Shown: in pieces, positions 12,362-12,363 of the stretch
How the letters are laid out: the number at the start of each line of letters is the position of its first letter
How positions within the stretch are numbered: position 1 is the first letter of the stretch
Translations under genes and position numbers: made by a program
The notes under the pieces: model-generated
Databases searched by the model: none
Told to the model about the DNA's origin: nothing
What the model saw: the letters and a program-made list of their open reading frames with translations, nothing else
Source of the DNA: an uncultured Candidatus Saccharibacteria bacterium
GTDB lineage: Bacteria > Patescibacteriota > Saccharimonadia > Saccharimonadales > Saccharimonadaceae
Assembly (NCBI GenBank): GCA_938046495.1
Contig: CALIXG010000044.1
Coordinates: 1 to 12,363, forward strand
Reading direction: 5' to 3'
Length of the DNA stretch: 12,363 bases

Positions 12362-12363
12362 CG

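Noticed and set aside
1..12363. CRISPR array, rRNA or intact tRNA
   Set aside because: No regularly spaced direct repeats, no rRNA-like conserved blocks and no complete cloverleaf were seen on either strand.

Overview
The window looks like an accessory region of a small-genome bacterium. Leaderless promoters, modest GC content, compact small genes and a LabA-like NYN protein of a type common in candidate-phyla-radiation genomes suggest Patescibacteria, perhaps Saccharibacteria. No rRNA or marker gene fixes the lineage, so this is inference. TGA, TAA and probably TAG act as stops; the long conserved genes (Fic, HD, ADP-ribosylglycohydrolase, NERD) have no internal stop.

Left edge (2-1145): a Fic protein, open to the window edge, ends at a bidirectional terminator and a hairpin repeat. 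1150-2100: one leaderless orphan gene and a gene-poor stretch holding a second exact copy of the terminator, a tRNA-3'-end-like scrap, another terminator-like hairpin and a second, covarying copy of the hairpin repeat. 2123-3143: a ribbon-helix-helix protein overlaps a small basic protein, a toxin-antitoxin-like pair.

Centre, minus strand (7132 down to 3167): two transcription units. The first has a leaderless gene for a Cys/His protein and an overlapping small ORF broken by TAG. The second has a G5-domain membrane protein, a NERD nuclease-like protein with a coiled coil, one membrane segment and an extracytoplasmic OB-like domain, a four-knuckle zinc protein, an FtsK-motor-like C-terminal fragment, and a DUF1810 gene broken by TAG at its conserved Trp. 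Upstream lies a candidate structured RNA with its own promoter and a perfect palindrome. Beyond it is a LabA-like NYN gene broken by two TGA codons.

Right part (8057-12363), mostly plus strand and intact: a CHAP-like protein lacking its catalytic Cys and His behind a perfect-consensus promoter; a complete (p)ppGpp-hydrolase-type HD protein; a leaderless SAM methyltransferase; a convergent leaderless stand-alone CdiA-CT-like PD-(D/E)xK nuclease; and an ADP-ribosylglycohydrolase behind a second perfect promoter. The last 23 codons of an unidentified minus-strand gene reach the right edge.

Most notable: several ORFs restored by reading through single stops (all explicable as C:G to T:A changes); the TATAAT-N6-ATG leaderless architecture at four genes; the covarying hairpin repeat; the unassigned RNA; and the G5/NERD-TM-OB membrane operon.
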